Below the pieces are notes generated by a model. It was not told where the DNA came from. It made no database searches and saw nothing but the letters and a program-made list of their open reading frames with translations. The translations under genes and the position numbers were made by a program. DNA of 64,000 nucleotides. It comes from Hydractinia symbiolongicarpus (taxonomy: Eukaryota; Cnidaria; Hydrozoa; Anthoathecata; Hydractiniidae). Location: assembly GCF_029227915.1 (NCBI RefSeq), contig NC_079875.1, positions 18,221,001-18,285,000 of the forward strand, in the 5' to 3' direction. Below, in pieces: positions 45,660 to 56,113 of the stretch (position 1 is the first letter of the stretch; every line of letters starts with the position of its first letter).

Positions 45660-48600
45660 ATGAAAATTTTTATTTTATTGTTGGGGATCTCCCTCGTGAT
45701 GGCAGGTATGATACACATAAAGTCAATAACAGTGTCTTGTGCGAATAATCTTGTCGCAAATTATGTTTTGAATGTCATCCTTAGGTACAGCAACTTTCTG
45801 ACTGACCAAAATTAAATGCCCTGGAAAATATTTCGTTGTGGTAGTAGGAAAAAATGTTAATAACTATTTTTGATTGGTGAAAGGAACGATGTCCACCTCC
45901 AAGAATCTAGTAGGGAATGAGCACAAACTGATAAATAGAATAGTCGCAAAATTTGGTTTCATAAAGTTTTTCATTTTTTGGAAATTGCCCTATTAATTTT
46001 TGGTCTGTATTTTACCAAGTAACGACTTTCATTCACAATTACAATTGTGGTGTCTTGTGGTAATCTCTATTTTTTTAATACATCACCTAATAATCCGTTT
46101 CAATGCAAAAAGTTTGTTTGGAACTGAATTATATAGGAATTCTACAAGCTGTGTTTTTATCTGTCTTTAAAATGAGGACCTACAAAAACATGTGCTGCTT
46201 GCGGCTTCACTTTTAACTCTGTTTTTTCATCAGCTTTTTAGTTTTTTAAAATGCTTTTAAAAAGGCTCTATAATAAGAATAATATGTAACACATACGAAT
46301 GCTTTACATAATGTAAATAACATTCTCGATCTCGAGGACCTCTGGGGATGAGAATGCTGTAATATGTACAAGTATTTTCTTTTTTCAAAAAGGGCAAAAT
46401 CCGGACGAAGGTTGCAGCTGGAAACAAGTTCCTGGAGGTTTGAAAGTGGTCTCAACTGGACAGGCAGGAGTGTGGGGTGTGAACCGTCATGATAACATAT
46501 ACTATAAATCAGGAACATATTTGGGAGATTTTGTTCAACAACCAGCACCTTTGGGATCTGACTGGAAACAAATTGGTAATTTAAAATTAATGTATAAAAA
46601 TATGGAATACTACGCGGGTTTTTCAATACCGCTGGAATCAATAAATCAAGAAATTGCCATCAAAACTTTAAACCGAGTTATTCAGAGGTCAAAATTAGTA
46701 AAAATAATGTCGAGAATATTGTAGTAAAAGTGATTTAACTTCATTCAGTCGTATAAACTAATTTTCTGTGCTGAACGTTGGGCATGTCAAGCACATCTTT
46801 GTTATTTCTGCCAAAATAACAGAAAATCTCTTGGACCGTGATTTTATTATTTGAAACAATGAACCCAATAAGTATTCGTGCATATTTGTATATTTTTGCG
46901 CGCATGATGGAGTTATTCTGTTTATAATACACATTTGTTCAATCTTTTTCAAATATTTTTTTTATCTCGTTTAAGCTGGCGGACTAAAAGAAATCAGTTC
47001 GGGACACAATGTTGTTTGGGGAGCAAATGCTCATGATAATATTTACGTCAGGAAGGGTAAGTGTTTATCATTTTTCATCTACTTTCTTATTTGTCGTATG
47101 ATGAGACCAACATTACATAAACAGAAACATGACATATCTTCTCTACTTTTCTTACTGATACTGTTTTCGTTTCCTGCAAAAATGAATGCAGTGTATCATA
47201 TCTATTAACATGAACATCTAGGTATCTCTGAAAGCCAGCCTTCTGGGACGCATTGGAAGAAAATTTCGGGAGGATTGAAACAAGTGAGCGTCAGCCCGCA
47301 AACTAACAGCGTTTGGGGTGTTAACAGGAACGATGATATATTCTTTCGAAAGGGTGCTTCTCTATCCAATCCAGAAGGTTAGTTCTTTATGTTCAAATAT
47401 TGAGAGAAGTATTATTATACTAGTCGATAAGGCCCTTGGAGAACAGAAACTTACTTAAATTGGTCCCAGGTGGTCCCTAGTTACCCGCGCAGTGAAAAGC
47501 CATTGACGTCAGCACCTCGTTTCCAAGTTGAGGCCAAATCAAAATTTTAAGTGCACTGTAATGGCTTCATTAATTTAATATAGGATATTGACGTTAAAGT
47601 AGTGTTATTGACGTCGCGCCGTAACGTCAGAAAATTTAGCGTTTCAGACATACTTTTTTCAGCGACTGAAAAGAAAATTTCGGCAACTTCAAAAGAAAAC
47701 GAACACATCCACTATGAACGTCACATACACTTCGTATTATTATATAAGAACTAGCCGGAAAGCCCGGCGTCAAAATGCCGGGGTAAGCCACAAGTCAAGG
47801 TGCGACCATGCGTTAAACGCCCTGAGGAGTGCTTAATAAGAGTCGTAAACTGTGCCACACGGTCAGGTGGGTGCTTTAGTACAGGTATGCAGTATGCCGT
47901 AAATCAAGTAAAGCGCATACACCGTTACAAACCGTTGTTACTCCGTCATAGCAAAAACAAATAGTCAATATTATTTTATTTTGCGGAATAAGTTTTAGTA
48001 AATGTTAAAAAATTAAACGTGACATCATGCTAAGCGTTTAGTACAGTTAAACAGAGTTGAAGAGGCGTGTAGGGACAATACCCTTTTGAACGAACTTTCT
48101 CGCAGACTCTGTTTAAAAAAAAACACAAGAAACAGTCTATTACCAACACGGGGTCGAGCGGTTAGTCCAGGTAAACAGTGTTGCACACCCGTACAGACGT
48201 GATTCCCGAGAAAGTTTAAAAAGTAATTGTCACAGTGGGCTGACCCCTTAGTACAGGTAAACCACATCGCACATGCTCTAGGCGTAAACAGCCTTTTCCG
48301 AAAAAGCAGTTTATTGTTAACACTGAGCTTAGCACTTAGTACAGTTAAAATATGTCGCACATACCTATAAGCTTAATAGCCTTTTCCAAAATACTTCAGT
48401 TTAAATAAAAACACAGGAAACAGACCGTCGTTTAACAACACGGGATAGGCACATAGCACAAGTACTCTGTGTCTCATTAATAGACTTTTGACTTTTGCTA
48501 AATTTTATATTACAGTAAAGTGGTAGCTAACTACTTAATTGCATTTAGTATGAAAAAGATTACTTAAAAATTCTGTTGCAGCCAACTGTATTTGGTTACT

Positions 48601-51162
48601 TTGACATTTTAGCTAGAGGTAGCTAACCCCAGTTCACAACCAAGTAAAAATCAGATTGGCAAAGTTAATACAAAAATCAGAAATGTTAGCTAACATCTAC
48701 GTTGGTAGCCAGAATCTTAAAATTGATTTTGTTTAAGATTAATATATGGCTAGAGAACGTGACAGTAAGAGGCAAATAAAACTAATACAAATCTTTAGGT
48801 AGCTGAATAGGTAGCTTAGCTAGCTAGCTAGCTAACTATAAAGTATAGGTGAATAAACATGTAAACAAATAAAAAAAAATACCCTATAGTAAAAGAAACT
48901 GCAATCTTGTTAGAATACAAATAGAAGTATCAGAAAGAAAAATTAAAGGTTACCTCCCGCTAAAAATCAAGTTGATCTCATATGAAAGAACTTTGAAAGC
49001 ACCAAAAAAAAAACACAACGTTAAGTTGTGTTTTTTTTGGTGCTTCGATACTGGTCTTTTTCGATATCGTAAAATTAAGTGGCTATAAGTTATGGCTAAT
49101 AGATTCCGTCTTTCCCGCTTTATTTTAATGCCAACGTGCTCTTTTGAAGTCTGAGAATCACAGAAGTCCTTATTTTAATTTCTTTTGAGCGTAGGTACAG
49201 GATGGCAGCACATTCCTGGAAAATTGAAATATGTATCTGTTGGTGGCTCTGGTGTTTGGGGCGTCAATAAACATGATCAGATATATTACAGAAAGGGAAC
49301 CTTTGGTGGATATGGAGCTGGTAAGTTCTCTTTTATAATGTCCAAAATTTTGTTTTGTGCAGCGCAATCACGCAGATATGTATATGAATTGCACCTCGTT
49401 TTATAATCGCCACATTAAAGTAAACACAACCCATTTTAGAACCTTAGTAAGAAGTTTCAAAACAATAATAAGAAAAAAATTCAGGCGCATATTAAATTAA
49501 ATTTGAAAAGTGGAAAATGAATGAAATATATCAGTTTCAATTTAAGCGTTCTTGACAGCACCTCTGTAAATTCAATCTTTGAGCATGCACATTAGAGATT
49601 TATTTTCTAGCCGCAACGTCTGATTTTGACAACTTTCAAAGTTGAGACCAGTTAACTTCAAAGCATTTGGTAAACAACCACAAAAAATTTGGAAAACGCT
49701 ACCATCTTTGATGAAATAAAAATTAAGCATATTGGGCGCCGACGTTCCAGCCCTGGCCTTAAACGCCTAAAAGTAGTCTTTGGATGAATGTTCTGGATTG
49801 AACATTTACCTGTCAACAAACAACACTTTCTTTTTTAAAGGAACCGACTGGCAAAATATACCTGGCGGTCTTATGCAGATTCACAGCGGTCTAAACATTG
49901 TCTGGGGTGTCAACAAACATCATAACATATACATCAGAGAAGGTAAGGTAGATTCAAAGTTACTTAACGCTATGTGTGCTTTGTTGTTTGCAACAACTCT
50001 AATCAGACCGAAAGGGCGACCAAGAAAGTCCCACCCCTTCCAATTATTTTATGATGATTTCTGAAGCATATCCTTGTTGACACTTCTAAAGTCATATTTT
50101 AACCCTTGGACGCTTTTATCAAGTCATTTTACACATCTCAAATGTTTATAATGTTCTTTATTCCAAAGCTTAGGTTCTATCGTTTTCAAGTCATTCAAAT
50201 TTTTTATCTCCTTCTTTCTCCCACTGTGCAAACAAACTTCTATGCTATGTTTTGCTGCAATAGATCTCTCCTTTACCACTTTCGGAGAGGTGAAAGGAAA
50301 AGCTTTTTAGTGCACGCCCCCGGCCTTTTAGAACCATCAGAAATTCTGACTTAAAAGGGGTTAATATTCCTGCTGTTTTTCCAAAAGGGGGGTTATTCTG
50401 GGGTTATTCTGATATTTAAACGAAATCATTCATCAAGTCACATAGCGATTAAGCTAAATTGTCTTGTGGAGACCTCAAAATGGTCATCTGAAATCACAGC
50501 GACTTTTTATCTTGATAACAGTGCCAAAAGGAATTGAAAAGGCAATTCTGGAAAAATAATCTAATTTCGACTTATACGATCAAATGTGTATAGACCCCTG
50601 TGTGCTTTAAAGGCGTATTTATTTTTCAACTCAATAATATATATGTTTTGTGATGTTTAGGGAGAACTCCTTTCCGAGTGGGTATTTCATGAAATCGTAT
50701 CGCGTGAATACAATGCGTATTTTCCCTGATATCTATTGATATTTGCCTACTAAAAAAAAAGTTTGCATTATTGTATTCATTATAAGTAATCCATCAAGTA
50801 ACACATAGATGTTTTGACCAATCATGTCACATTGTCGTACGAATTCCTTTAATTGTCATCGAAAATTATGTCAACTTTAGTTGATAACATTATTAAAACA
50901 GCATTGATAAAACAGAAGAAGCAATTCTGCATAAAAATACTCTTAATAAATTAACACAGTAAATATATTACCATACTCCAATTTAGGTCATCTCACATAA
51001 TATATGTTTTTTGTAGGTATTAGTCACTTAAACCCTACTGGTACTGGCTGGCGTCAAGTCGATGGTGGTTTAAAATACGTTTCTGTAAACAGTGCAGATA
51101 ACGGTGTGTGGGGAGTCAACAAGAATGGAAACATCTACTATCGAAAAGGCGCTGGGCTCTAA
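45660..51162 (+). CDS. Secreted six-repeat tectonin lectin, 7 exons, 279 aa
   Basis: Exons 45660-45705, 46393-46575, 46976-47056, 47222-47377, 49195-49320, 49841-49942, 51017-51162. Every intron is phase 1 and the total is 280 codons. Exon 1 is a signal peptide (MKIFILLLGISLVMA). Six tectonin repeats follow, each with a W-x-x-[IV]-x-G-x-L-x-x-[IV]-S core and VWGVN-x-x-x-x-I-[YF]-x-R-x-G: GCSWKQVPGGLKVV; SDWKQIAGGLKEIS; THWKKISGGLKQVS; TGWQHIPGKLKYVS; TDWQNIPGGLMQIH; TGWRQVDGGLKYVS. Six is the number needed to close a six-bladed propeller, as in tachylectin-1 and fish-egg lectins that bind bacterial LPS and sugars. A role in innate recognition is inferred. AATAAA lies 10 nt after the stop. Introns 4-6 hold Helitron-like debris. 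Confidence 0.92.
47420..47749 (-). mobile_element. Helitron-like element, family 2, in tectonin intron 4
   Basis: CTAG at 47420 with GTCGATAAGGCCCTTGG at the 3' end, and TTCTTATATAATAATACG at the 5' end (minus strand). The interior (GTTTCCAAGTTGAGGCC; TTGACGTTAAAGTAGT) matches 55587-56113. Confidence 0.6.
47751..48480 (-). mobile_element. Helitron-like element, family 3, with internal TTAGTACAGG repeats
   Basis: Begins CTAG at 47751, directly after the previous element, with hairpin arms AGCCCGGC and GCCGGGGT. The interior has six degenerate copies of a TTAGTACAGGTAAAC-type unit (about 47877, 48038, 48163, 48249, 48336, 48455), spaced 86-161 bp. The 5' end was not located. Confidence 0.5.
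48998..49044. repeat. Long hairpin in tectonin intron 4
   Basis: AGCACC-(A)n-CACAAC at 48998-49019 is complementary to GTTGTG-(T)n-GGTGCT at 49025-49044, giving a stem of about 20 bp with a loop of a few bases. Confidence 0.7.
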
Positions 51163-51171
51163 ATAGCACCG

Positions 51172-51177
51172 AATAAA
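51172..51177 (+). terminator. Polyadenylation signal of the tectonin gene
   Basis: AATAAA 10 nt after the TAA stop. Confidence 0.7.
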
Positions 51178-51867
51178 AAGATGGTAGAGTGCTATGACTT
51201 CTGAGTACAGTTAATTTGCTAATAAGAGAATATAAAATGCTTGTTTAGATATATTTGTTTTTTTATTTTGAAAGGAAAGCGTGAATGCATTTGAATTTGT
51301 GTGTGCAAAATAATAATAATATTAATAATACAAAAAAAAAAAGTATGCGTGTATTGTGAGCGTGCACCGTCTTGAATTATTTTGTAGCTCTCAGTTCTGG
51401 TGACCGTGCGCCCAGTCACGAGTCGGTTACTGCTCAACAATACGTCAACGATTCAAAAGGGATTACTGTTAACTCTTAACAGTTAACCTGGAAATTATAT
51501 ATAGATGGAGTTTTGCAAGGTCAGCCTTAAATTGTGGTTTATTTTGTCCTTTTGGAAAAATGCTTTAGACGATTTCAAAAAACGGAATGAAAATATAGCT
51601 TCAAAGAGAAGAAGAGTTACAAAGTTTGAGGCGTAAGCTATCATTAACAAGACATCTCATGCCCGCGCCTCTTTTGCGCGTTGCATTGCGTTATACCCAA
51701 AGCCTCAAATTGTAGGACAAGTCTATATTTATACCCCTACATAATTGTACTCGGAACCTAACCGTGAGCGAGAATCTGGTCAAATTAATAATTTAAAAAA
51801 AGTTCCCTGCTACGCGGTATTAAAAGGTTTTCCAAGATCCATTAATTAAGACATATTTCTGTCAACA
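51178..51867. other. Intergenic after the tectonin gene
   Basis: No gene or repeat recognised apart from A/T runs near 51310-51340. Confidence 0.4.
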
Positions 51868-51981
51868 TCTATATTATAATGCCCGTATACGTCTGTCCGT
51901 CCGTCCGTCTGTCTGTCACGCAAAATGGTAGCTTAGCTGCGACGGGCGAACCCGTGGATTCTTCCACGGGCTAACGACTAG
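51868..51981 (+). mobile_element. Helitron-like minimal element, 114 bp
   Basis: Starts TCTATATTATAATGCCCG, has CCGTCCGTCCGTCTGTCTGT, ends with a hairpin (CCCGTGGATTCTTCCACGGG) and CTAG, between A and T. Same length as the copy at 63384-63497 and almost identical to it. Confidence 0.85.
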
Positions 51982-52356
51982 TGTTTTTAAAAATACTAAA
52001 AGTCAATATTACTTAAATGATTTAATGTTCTAACTATTACCCATAATTCACCAGTTTATTGACGCACTAATTAGACAAAAGATCCGAAAGAGTTGACACT
52101 GGGGTGGAGCGTTCCTTTATTTAGTTTTTTGGTAGAAAATATAGCATTTTTTCTTTTTCCAAGATAAATTGGCGCCAAGTCTAAAACAGACAGAAAAATA
52201 GAAAAAGCTTTATACACAAATGGTTTACGCTCAGAAAAAAATTCGACTTACGGCGTAAAAGGGTGTTGGTAGCAAAGAGAGTAAACAGTTTGAACTGCTT
52301 CGTGACATAAAAACTACAATTTTTACATCAAAAAATTTTGTGAAATATGAAATAGT

Positions 52357-52431
52357 GCTTTTATACATATTAACATTTCACTTCTTTATACATATTAACA
52401 TTTCACTTCTTTATACATATTAACATTTCAC
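52357..52431. repeat. 25-bp tandem repeat, 3 copies
   Basis: Unit TTTATACATATTAACATTTC plus CACTT; copies 2 and 3 are identical and the first differs slightly. Between 51982 and 53060 nothing else is recognisable, except TTATGCATAAT-type palindromic words at about 52912-52995. Confidence 0.85.
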
Positions 52432-53070
52432 CAATTTCTTTATCATTACCTATCAAAAGTTTCAATGGCACGCGATTCAACGATTTAATGTTTTTAACGA
52501 GAATGTTTATAATTAACAGGCAAAACGGGACCAAAGTAATAGAGAGATTAATCTTCAATTTTATTTTCTGGATCAAGGTAACACGAACCAGAGTGTAGAC
52601 AGTAGCCTTGATACTTCGCTCGGAAAAAATTTACTCAACTATTAAAATAATTTTTTACCAAACCGTCGTTTATATTGGAAATATTAATATAACATACAAA
52701 GTGTGCATGAAAGGTGGAGTAATTGTGAAAAGTTCTAAAACTGAAAACATCAGTACCTTGTGGTTTTTAATATTCAAAGTCGTCGTCGTCTAAAATAAAA
52801 GAACAGAACCAAGAAAACAAAAATATAAAAATTTTTTGCGATAGGGCAGAATAAATAATAACAGGTGGACATACTCTCTATATCTGTTATGGCAATTGTG
52901 ATGAATTCAGAAATTATGCATATTGATCAGTTATTATGCATAATAGCATTAGCCCTAACTCTAACCATTATGCATAATACCTGGGGAATACGCATAATTT
53001 CTAATTGAGTTATATTCTCTGTAACATATGTATTTATAAAAAGACACAAGCAGATTAAATTGTAAAAGTT

Positions 53071-53076
53071 TTTATT
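53071..53076 (-). terminator. Polyadenylation signal of the downstream antistasin gene
   Basis: AATAAA on the minus strand, 27 nt after the TGA stop. Confidence 0.65.
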
Positions 53077-53102
53077 GAAGGAAGAAAGCTGAAAAATATT
53101 TA

Positions 53103-53740
53103 TCATAACTTACGTCTTGGCTTGCAGTTGCAAGTTTTGCATCCATTTTTGTCAAGTACATTTCCATAAGGACAAAATATTCTGCAAACGGGTGGACAAG
53201 ATGCTAAAGTTAAAAAAAAAATATTTCGGTTAAAAGTCGCCATATTCCTACTAAAAAAAAAGCTGAAAAATATTTATCATAACTTACGTCTTGGCTTGCA
53301 CTTGCAAGTTTTGCATCAATTTTGGTCTAGTACATTTCCATAAGGACAGAGTATTCTGCAAACGGGTGGACAAGATGCTAAAGTTAAAAAAGATATGTCG
53401 GTTAAAAGTCACAATGCTTCTACTAAAAGAAAAAAGTTGAAAATTATTTATTATAACTTACGTCTTGGCTTGCACTTGCAAGTTTTGCATCCGTTTTGGC
53501 CAAGTACATTTCCATAAGGACAAAATATTCTGCAAACGGGTGGACAAGATGCTAAAGTTGAAAAAAAGATATTTCGGTTAAAAGTCGCCATATTCCTACT
53601 AAAAAAAAAGCTGAAAAATATTTATCATAACTTACGTCTTGGCTTGCACTTGCAAGTTTTGCATCCATTTTGGTCTAGTACATTTCCATAAGGACAGAGT
53701 ATTCTGCAAACGGGTGGACAAGATGCTAAAGTTAAAAAAA
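53103..53740. repeat. 174-bp exon-plus-intron tandem amplification, about 3.6 copies
   Basis: The four antistasin exon 5' borders lie at 53725, 53551, 53377 and 53203, exactly 174 bp apart. Each unit is a 90-nt exon plus an 84-nt intron, and the introns are nearly identical too (GCTGAAAAATATTTATCATA, AAGTCGCCATATTCCTACTA). Recent unequal exchange is implied. Confidence 0.9.
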
Positions 53741-53922
53741 AAGATATAACGAAATATCACATACTTTATTTACATTTGGAGTTAAGGTCAGTCTTTTCTT
53801 GCGAGCTTTATATTAAAGATGATGTTGTTGCTACATCTACCTTCAGTTTGAGAGTATGCTTCATCAACGTTTATCACAAACATACACAGCATCAACAAAT
53901 AAATCAAATTTGTCAAATACAT
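53103..53922 (-). CDS. Secreted four-domain antistasin-like protein, 5 exons; in-frame TGA in the fourth exon
   Basis: Minus-strand exons 53922-53841, 53725-53636, 53551-53462, 53377-53288, 53203-53103; all introns phase 1, 151 codons. Exon 1 (82 nt) is a signal peptide (MYLTNLIYLLMLCMFVINV). Each other exon encodes one antistasin-type unit: SCPPVCRI, CPYGNVL, then NGCKTCKCKPR, six Cys per unit. Antistasin-family proteins inhibit serine proteases through this fold; cnidarians are known to have them. In exon 4 the Gly codon before the fourth Cys reads TGA (minus position about 53319), so a full transcript would stop there. Skipping that 90-nt phase 1-1 exon would restore a 120-aa protein. The final exon runs through the donor position to TGA (KPRRKL stop). 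TATA box at 53981, AATAAA at 53071. Confidence 0.85.
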
Positions 53923-53980
53923 TTTCCACTCTCCTTCAACACACTTCTTTACTTCATTCAATTCTACTGTCGCGTCTCTG

Positions 53981-53986
53981 TTTATA
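53981..53986 (-). promoter_or_regulatory. TATA box of the downstream antistasin gene
   Basis: TATAAA on the minus strand, about 60 nt upstream of the ATG, the same position as in the upstream paralogue. Confidence 0.55.
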
Positions 53987-54458
53987 AGTCAGATGACTTA
54001 ATTTGTACGTCCTTTCTATACCTTTTTTGGGGTAATAATGGAAATTTAATCCTCCTTAATACTAAGGAAATAATTCAGACACTGCAATCTTCCAAAACTA
54101 ATTAATAATAATCAGATGGCAGTGATTTTTATTAATTATTTTTAGCCTTTAATACTTGTTTTTAGAGTTCAACAAGAAGCCCTGGGGGCTCTAAGAATTT
54201 CCGCGCGCTACCAAAATATTTGATGAAAACCTGCTAATTCGTTGTGTTATTGTGCCAAACATTCGAAGGGGCTTGGTGCATGAACCTCTGAAGATAAAGC
54301 CCATCAGTGACATTATATCTTACAACAAACGCAAACAAAACGAAACGTGTCATAATAAACTCACATTTTAAAAGAAATTGCTAACAAAAAATACAGCCTA
54401 TCATTCATGGTTGAAAGTCTTGCGATTGAGACGTTTATGGTCTTAAACGGCATTAGTT

Positions 54459-55052
54459 GACAAAAAATCAAAATTTTGATGTCACCATCGTGTTCACCAT
54501 ACTTTTTTTGTTAATTGTGCCAAAATTTGTCAAAAATAAAGTAGTTTTAATTTTTGGCAAATGACATTTAGGTGACAAAAAATCAAACTTTTGTACCATC
54601 ATCATTTTCAGCATACTTTATTTGTTAACCGTGCCAGATTTAGCCGAAAATGAAGTGGTTTTAATTTTTGGACCAATTTTGGTCTAAAATGGCATTTAGG
54701 TGACAAAAAACCGAAATTTTGATGTCACCATCGTGTTCACCATACTTTTTTTGTTAATTGTGCCAAAATTTGTCAAAAATAAAGTAGTTTTAATTTTTGG
54801 ACCAATTTTGGCCTAAAATGACATTTAGGTAACAAGAAATCAAAATTTTGATGTCACCATCATGTTCAGCATACTTTATTTGTTAACTGTTCCAAATTTT
54901 GTTGAAAATAAAGTAGTTCTAATTTTTGGACCAATTTTGGCCTAAAATGACATTTAGGCGACAAAACTCAAAATTAATATGCCACCATTATGTTCAGCAT
55001 ACTTTTTTTGTTAACTGTGCCAAATTTTGTCGAAAACAAATACCAATTTTGG
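54459..55052. repeat. About 129-bp tandem repeat, 4.6 copies
   Basis: Units start GACAAAAAATCAAAATTTTG (54459, 54574, 54702, 54831, 54960) and contain CATACTTTTTTTGTTAA and TAATTTTTGGACCAATTTTG. The first unit is about 13 bp shorter because it lacks ACCAATTTTGGCC. It lies between the two antistasin genes. Confidence 0.88.
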
Positions 55053-55586
55053 CCTGAGGCGTCAATACTAGACTTCCCAGTAGTTAAGGAGCTTGGGTAC
55101 GAAGTTTACATCTGTGACGGACCAACGTGAAATCCCAGGGTCGATTTTTTCTCAAAAAATGCTCCGAAAGAAAAAAACGACGGTTTTAAAGAATTTCCTA
55201 CGCCTTCGGGCGCGGAAATTCAATTATTTACTAGATTATTGGAATGAAAACGAGACACTTCTTAGTAACCTTTGTAAACATATAAATTCACCTGATGACT
55301 GGCCTGTTTTTGTGTGTTGTGAAAGGTCTTATTGTTTGTTTTTCTAAGGAATTGCAGTATTTTCGTAACAAAACTACATCTTTTGTAGCTACAAACGTCA
55401 TAATCCTATACATTTTCTTCATCAGTCTTTGAAGCTCTACAGATAGAGGCACGGGCTAAACCAAATTTCTAAATAATCTTTTTTTTGTACGTTTGTGAGA
55501 CTTTGTCGATGTCATAGAAATTCAAGTGTTCTCTTTTACATTGTTACTCTGCCTAAGTGGATATATCCATGGGCCTTGTCGACTAG
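55053..55586 (+). other. Intergenic, ending in the 3' part of a family 2 Helitron-like copy
   Basis: From about 55380 the sequence resembles the 3' third of the element at 55587-56113 and ends CCTAAGTGGATATATCCATG followed by GGCCTTGTCGACTAG at 55586. The ORF at 55093-55347 has no motif. Confidence 0.45.
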
Positions 55587-56113
55587 TCTCTTATAAAAAT
55601 ACGGAGAGTGTGTCTGTCTGTAATAGGCAAAGTGGATGTGTTTATTTTCCTTTTATGTAAACAAAAAAGTTATGTCTCAAATGTTAAATTTTTTGACGTT
55701 ACGCGCGACGTCAATATTACTACTTTAACGTCAAATAATGAAGATCTTAAAGTGCACTTAAAAATTTGAGGCCAACCAACTTGGAAACGAAGTGATGATG
55801 CGCGTTGGTAACTAGGGACCACCTGAGACCAAATTGGATAAGTTTCCAAAACCTGGGTCACCTAATCCGTTTCGAAATGAACGGGTTTATGATGTCATCA
55901 AAAACCTTTGAACCATAATACTTCTGAAACTGTTTGTCAGTAGCACATGATACTATACATTTTTTTCATGACCGTTTCAAGATCTGCATATTACAGGAAA
56001 CGGATGAATAAGTTCGCCAATTTTTTTTGTTTATGCACTAAAGACGTCTGCAAAAAACCTAAAACAACCTATTTTTCTACCAAAGTGGATTTTCCACGGG
56101 ACATATTGACTAG
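55587..56113 (+). mobile_element. Helitron-like element, family 2, 527 bp
   Basis: Starts TCTCTTATAAAAATACGG immediately after the CTAG of the preceding copy, and ends GTGGATTTTCCACGGG, ACATATTGA, CTAG, followed by T. The short minus ORF at 55670-55861 also lies partly in the 47420 copy but has no known domain. Confidence 0.65.

Noticed and set aside
46246-46641. 131-codon minus-strand ORF
   Set aside because: Antisense to tectonin exon 2 and its flanking introns.
53776-54105. 109-codon plus-strand ORF
   Set aside because: Antisense to the signal-peptide exon and promoter of the downstream antistasin gene.
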